In this document: positions 63,601 to 64,000 of the stretch, piece after piece
Layout: the number at the start of each line of letters is the position of its first letter
Numbering within the stretch: position 1 is the first letter of the stretch
From: Shimia biformata
GTDB taxonomy: Bacteria; Pseudomonadota; Alphaproteobacteria; Rhodobacterales; Rhodobacteraceae
Direction of reading: 5' to 3'
NCBI RefSeq assembly: GCF_016888515.1
Contig: NZ_JAFEJK010000001.1
Coordinates: forward strand, 62,001-126,000
DNA length: 64,000 nucleotides
Made by a program: the position numbers and the translations under genes
Notes under the pieces: generated by a model
The model's database searches: none
What the model was told of the DNA's origin: nothing
What the model saw: the letters and a program-made list of their open reading frames with translations, nothing else

Positions 63601-64000
63601 TCAGTCGGTTTTGGTTGCTGGCTGGGGGGTAATGATCAGATCCAGCCGTTTCATATCAAGTGCGGCCCCTTTCGGAGCCAGGGAAAACCCACGGGATGAC
63701 GCGCCGGGGTCGGCCGCGCCCGTAAGGAATGACGTCAGACCAGTCGGGTCTGCCCCACGTGTCGCTCCGCCATCAGCCAGCGCGGTCAGAACGGTACGAG
63801 GGGCACCAGGATTGGCAGGCACCGACAGAACCAAAAGCGACTCGGACAGGGCACGCCCATCCTGCGCGGCATTCACAAGGCGGAAACGCAGGGTTTTTTC
63901 CTCGCCGCTGGTCAGCCGATTCGAAAGGTTGTTCTGCGGCCAGAGCGCGGAAATGCCGCCTTCCGCATCCAGATAGAGCACGGTGACATCCTGCGCCGAA
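63601..64000 (-). CDS. C-terminal part of a DUF4384-like protein (cut by window end)
   Basis: The last 132 codons of a gene continuing past position 64000. The visible part begins DVTVLYLDAEGGISALWPQ and includes RLTSGEEKTLRF, a pattern recalled from DUF4384 domains, which are attached to caspase-like and kinase proteins in bacteria. Stop 15 bases before the trypsin-like start, so it is the upstream member of the same operon. The catalytic domain, if any, lies outside the window. Confidence 0.55.
   Translation of the reverse strand, partial: SAQDVTVLYLDAEGGISALWPQNNLSNRLTSGEEKTLRFRLVNAAQDGRALSESLLVLSVPANPGAPRTVLTALADGGATRGADPTGLTSFLTGAADPGASSRGFSLAPKGAALDMKRLDLIITPQPATKTD

Noticed and set aside
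1-64000. tRNA, rRNA, CRISPR array or insertion sequence
   Set aside because: No cloverleaf with the GGTTCGAATCC-type arm, no regular direct repeats with spacers and no transposase-like frame were found by eye.

Overview
The window is a gene-dense (roughly 60% G+C) piece of chromosome from an alphaproteobacterium, almost certainly a marine Rhodobacterales (Roseobacter-group) species. The reasons are the serC leader RNA upstream of serC, the Rieske / cytochrome b / cytochrome c1 operon of purple-bacterial type, two Hint-domain proteins of a type typical of this order, an IalB-like protein, an LpxQ-like outer-membrane protein, and uniform codon use in nearly every gene. I see no tRNA, rRNA, CRISPR array, insertion sequence or prophage. 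Most of the window is ordinary core genome.

Layout. 1-4.9 kb: serine biosynthesis, with serB (plus a TSUP-family exporter) divergent from serC-serA across a regulatory region. 4.9-11 kb: a metallophosphatase, a cysteine-synthase-like gene, the threonine-degrading pair kbl-tdh, an XRE-cupin regulator and a thiolase. 11-24.3 kb: a bacterial alpha-2-macroglobulin with its partner pbpC, a hybrid histidine kinase, yaaA, recQ and a YggT gene. 24.3-31.6 kb: thioesterase, UMF1-type transporter, mepA, a queuosine-precursor transporter with a structured leader, a small structured transcription unit, arfB, an MFS efflux gene, trhO and pncA. 31.7-35.1 kb: BCCT transporter, pncB and a small membrane protein. 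35.3-38.0 kb: the cytochrome bc1 operon. 38-47 kb: outer-membrane barrel, GST, PaiB-like protein, rlmN, a Hint protein, IalB-like protein, asparaginase, a small orphan protein, a LOG protein, a Thr/Ser dehydratase and a hydratase. 47-55.9 kb: dapD, flavodoxin, a hypothetical gene, a second Hint protein, dapE, a TIGR04282 glycosyltransferase, rnr, a GST and a WYL regulator.

55.9-64 kb: a lytic transglycosylase faces the most unusual locus of the window. This is a run of five minus-strand genes whose four complete members all carry export signals: a DUF4384-like protein (cut by the window end), a trypsin-fold protease with propeptide, an 893-residue helical-repeat (TPR-like) protein, a PPC-domain protein and a CHAT-fold cysteine protease. 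It looks like a periplasmic or secreted proteolytic cascade and is my main candidate for an undescribed system.

The best non-coding candidates are the leader of the yhhQ-like gene (about 27334-27421), whose outer helix covers the ribosome-binding region, and the roughly 125-nt nested RNA structure with its own terminator at about 28108-28282. A two-copy dispersed repeat (6812-6860 and 51986-52038) keeps its hairpins despite sequence change. All assignments come from reading the sequence and recognising families. No database search was run.
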